Shown: positions 5,237-7,064 of the stretch, piece after piece
Layout: each line of letters starts with the position of its first letter
How positions within the stretch are numbered: the first letter of the stretch is position 1
Source: Paracoccaceae bacterium
GTDB lineage: Bacteria > Pseudomonadota > Alphaproteobacteria > Rhodobacterales > Rhodobacteraceae
Direction: 5' to 3'
DNA length: 7,064 nucleotides
NCBI GenBank assembly: GCA_023254015.1
Contig: JALQYS010000246.1
Coordinates: 1-7,064, forward strand
Program-made: the position numbers and the translations under genes
Notes under the pieces: model-generated
What the model saw: only the letters and a program-made list of their open reading frames with translations
What the model was told of the DNA's origin: nothing
Database searches by the model: none

Positions 5237-7064
5237 ATGAGCGGCAAGACGGAAGACATGCGCGAGGAAAGCGGCGAGGACGTGCCGGCGGCAGGCGGCG
5301 CGGTGCCCGGGCGCCGCCGCAGCCGGACGGGCCTTCGCTGGCGGCTGGGGTTTCTTGCGCTGGTGCTGGTGCTGATCGCTGGCGGCTACAGCCTGATCGG
5401 GCGGTCCATCCCGCTGCCGGTCTGGGTGGTGGCCGAGGTCGAGGCGCGGTTGAACCGGGGCCTTGCCAACGCCTTGCCGGGCAGTTCGGTGGTTCTGGGG
5501 GCGGTCGATCTGTCTTTGGACCGCGACTATGTCCCACGCCTGCGGCTGGAGGATGTGCGTCTGCTGAAAACCGGGGGCGAGGCGCTTTTGACGCTGCCCG
5601 AGGTGCGGTTGGCGCTGCAGGGGACGGCGCTCTTGTCGGGCGAGGCGAGGCTTTCCGCGCTGCGGATCATCGGCGCGCGTCTGGCGGTGGCGCGCGACGC
5701 CGAGGGGCGGCTGGATTTCTCGCTGGGGGGCGGCGGGTTCTCGCCGCAGCTGCGCAGCTTTGCCGATCTTTTCGACATCGCCGACCGGCTTCTGGCCGCG
5801 CCCGAGTGGCAGGGCCTGACCCGGATCGAGGCCGAGGCGCTGACGCTGACGCTCAGCGACCAGCGCACGGGGCGTCGCTTTGTGCTGGGGGACGGGCGGC
5901 TGACCATCGAGAACCGGCCCGACGCGCTGGCGGCCGAGCTGGCGGTGACCATGCAGGGGGCGGATGACCGCACCGGCCGGGCGGTCGTGCAGGTGGTCTC
6001 GGACAAGGCCGCCCCGAAGGCGCGGCTGACGGTCGAGTTCCGCAACATCGAAGCGGCCGATCTGGCCGTGCAGGCCCCGCTTCTGGCGCCTCTGGGCAGC
6101 CTTGAGGCGGCGATCACGGGCCGTCTGGCCGCCAGTCTGTCCGATCAGGGCATCGAAACGCTGGACGGCACGCTGGACATCGGGGAGGGCGTCTTGCGGC
6201 CCACCGCCGCGGCCGCGCCCGTGGCCTTTGATCGTGCGGGGCTGGGCATCCAGTATCTGGCAAAGACCGGCGAGATGCGGCTTTCCCACCTTGACATCGA
6301 AAGCCCCACCCTGCGCGCCAAGGCCAGCGGGCAAAGCTATCTGGTCGGGGCCGACGGTCGCCGGATGTCGGGGCCGCTGTCGGGCGCCTTGCCGAAGGCC
6401 TTTGTCAGCCAGATCACCTTTGAAAGCGTGATGATCGATCCCGAGGGGGTCTTTGCCGAGCCGGTGCGCTTTTCGTCCGGCGCGCTGGACACCCGGCTGA
6501 CGCTTGAGCCCTTTCAGATCGAGATCGGACAGATGGCTCTGGCCGAGCAGGGCCGCCGCATGGTGCTGAAAGGGCGGATCGGCGCGGATGCGGCGGGCTG
6601 GACGGCGGCGCTGGACCTGACGCTGAACCAGATCGCCCATGACCGGCTGATCGCGCTTTGGCCAAGGAAGCTCTTGGCCAAGACCCGTGACTGGATCGGC
6701 CGCAACATCCTGCAAGGCAAGCTGAGCGATATCCGCGCGGCGCTGCGCCTTGCGCCGGGCAGCGAACCCCGGTTGCATCTGTCCTACAGCTTTGACGGGG
6801 CCGAGGTGCGCTTTCTGCCGACGCTGCCGCCCATTCAGGCGGGCAAGGGCTATTCCACCATCGAGGGGCTGACCTATACCGTGGTCATGTCCGAGGGTCA
6901 GGTCACCGCGCCCCAGGGCGGCAAGATCGACGTGGCCGGGTCGGTCTTTGCCGTCCCCGACGTCACCGCCAAGCCCGCTCGCGCCGAGATCCGGCTCAGA
7001 ACCCGGTCCAGCCTGACGGCGACGCTTTCGCTTCTGAACCTTCCCCCCTTCAATTTCATGACCA
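5237..7064 (+). CDS. YhdP/AsmA-like protein with DUF3971, N-terminal 609 residues (3' end outside window)
   Basis: Start of a large envelope protein that runs open to the window edge; homologues are about 1,000-1,300 residues. Layout: Arg/Glu-rich cytoplasmic N-terminus (1-36), one membrane helix (about 37-54), then a long periplasmic part rich in short beta strands. The AsmA-like start is seen in PLPVWVVAEVEARLN and in RLRLEDVRLLKTGG, and the DUF3971 hallmark at about 474-491 (LWPRKLLAKTRDWIGRNI). YhdP, with TamB and YdbH in E. coli, is a bridge-like protein that carries phospholipids from inner to outer membrane; assigning that role here is inference from family. The ATG at 5237 has only a weak site (AGGG three bases before, GGAG sixteen before); an in-frame ATG at 5258 is the alternative. 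It is divergent from bcp. The long open frames on the opposite strand over this gene are GC-rich shadows. Confidence 0.9.
   Translation, partial: MSGKTEDMREESGEDVPAAGGAVPGRRRSRTGLRWRLGFLALVLVLIAGGYSLIGRSIPLPVWVVAEVEARLNRGLANALPGSSVVLGAVDLSLDRDYVPRLRLEDVRLLKTGGEALLTLPEVRLALQGTALLSGEARLSALRIIGARLAVARDAEGRLDFSLGGGGFSPQLRSFADLFDIADRLLAAPEWQGLTRIEAEALTLTLSDQRTGRRFVLGDGRLTIENRPDALAAELAVTMQGADDRTGRAVVQVVSDKAAPKARLTVEFRNIEAADLAVQAPLLAPLGSLEAAITGRLAASLSDQGIETLDGTLDIGEGVLRPTAAAAPVAFDRAGLGIQYLAKTGEMRLSHLDIESPTLRAKASGQSYLVGADGRRMSGPLSGALPKAFVSQITFESVMIDPEGVFAEPVRFSSGALDTRLTLEPFQIEIGQMALAEQGRRMVLKGRIGADAAGWTAALDLTLNQIAHDRLIALWPRKLLAKTRDWIGRNILQGKLSDIRAALRLAPGSEPRLHLSYSFDGAEVRFLPTLPPIQAGKGYSTIEGLTYTVVMSEGQVTAPQGGKIDVAGSVFAVPDVTAKPARAEIRLRTRSSLTATLSLLNLPPFNFMT

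Noticed and set aside
5215..5967. A 250-codon plus-strand frame overlapping the start of the yhdP-like gene
   Set aside because: It is a frame-shifted shadow: Gly/Arg/Ala-rich with no motif, while the frame from 5237 gives a coherent membrane protein.
5213..6778. A 521-codon open frame on the minus strand opposite the yhdP-like gene
   Set aside because: Composition is Arg/Gln/Pro/His-rich with no domain pattern, as expected from the complement of a GC-rich coding sequence. The plus-strand frame has a membrane helix, AsmA-like start and DUF3971 motif and stays open for 1,828 bases.

Overview
The window is GC-rich chromosomal DNA from an alphaproteobacterium, most likely of the Rhodobacteraceae/Paracoccaceae (Rhodobacter-like). 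The basis is strong G/C preference at third codon positions, the C-terminal half of the release factor 2, the style of the M23 peptidase N-terminus and bactofilin, and the mix of DUF2189, DUF455 and DUF3971 proteins. This is recognition from memory, not a database search. No rRNA, tRNA, CRISPR array, insertion sequence or phage gene is visible, and no gene-free stretch reaches 300 bases.

Layout. (1) 1-597, plus strand: 3' part of prfB (release factor 2), cut by the window edge. (2) 598-748: intergenic, with a long interrupted hairpin and then a more AT-rich stretch that may hold a promoter. (3) 749-1525, plus: DUF2189 multi-pass membrane protein. (4) 1526-1603: short convergent gap with a bidirectional terminator. 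(5) 1604-5105, minus strand, read right to left: bcp-type peroxiredoxin (4644-5105), a DUF455 ferritin-like protein (3635-4459), a membrane-anchored coiled-coil M23/LytM endopeptidase (2109-3443) and a bactofilin (1604-2119) whose start overlaps the peptidase stop by 11 bases. (6) 5106-5236: divergent intergenic region with two inverted repeats. (7) 5237 to the right edge, plus: first 609 codons of a large YhdP/AsmA-like protein with DUF3971.

How the genes fit together. The peptidase and bactofilin form a clear two-gene module: a cytoskeletal scaffold plus a peptidoglycan-cutting enzyme it can position, as known for bactofilin/LmdC pairs of other alphaproteobacteria. The YhdP-like protein belongs to the group that moves phospholipids to the outer membrane. 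Bcp removes peroxides; the DUF455 protein has an apparent di-iron site and unknown function. Most of the window thus concerns envelope building or oxidant defence.

I see no new multi-gene system. The points most worth a second look are the possible mosaic structure of prfB, two near-identical perfect palindromes in tandem between bcp and the DUF455 gene, a nested hairpin after prfB, a bactofilin membrane-targeting peptide encoded across the peptidase stop codon, a Bcp without the usual nearby resolving cysteine, and a symmetrical dyad between the divergent bcp and yhdP-like genes.
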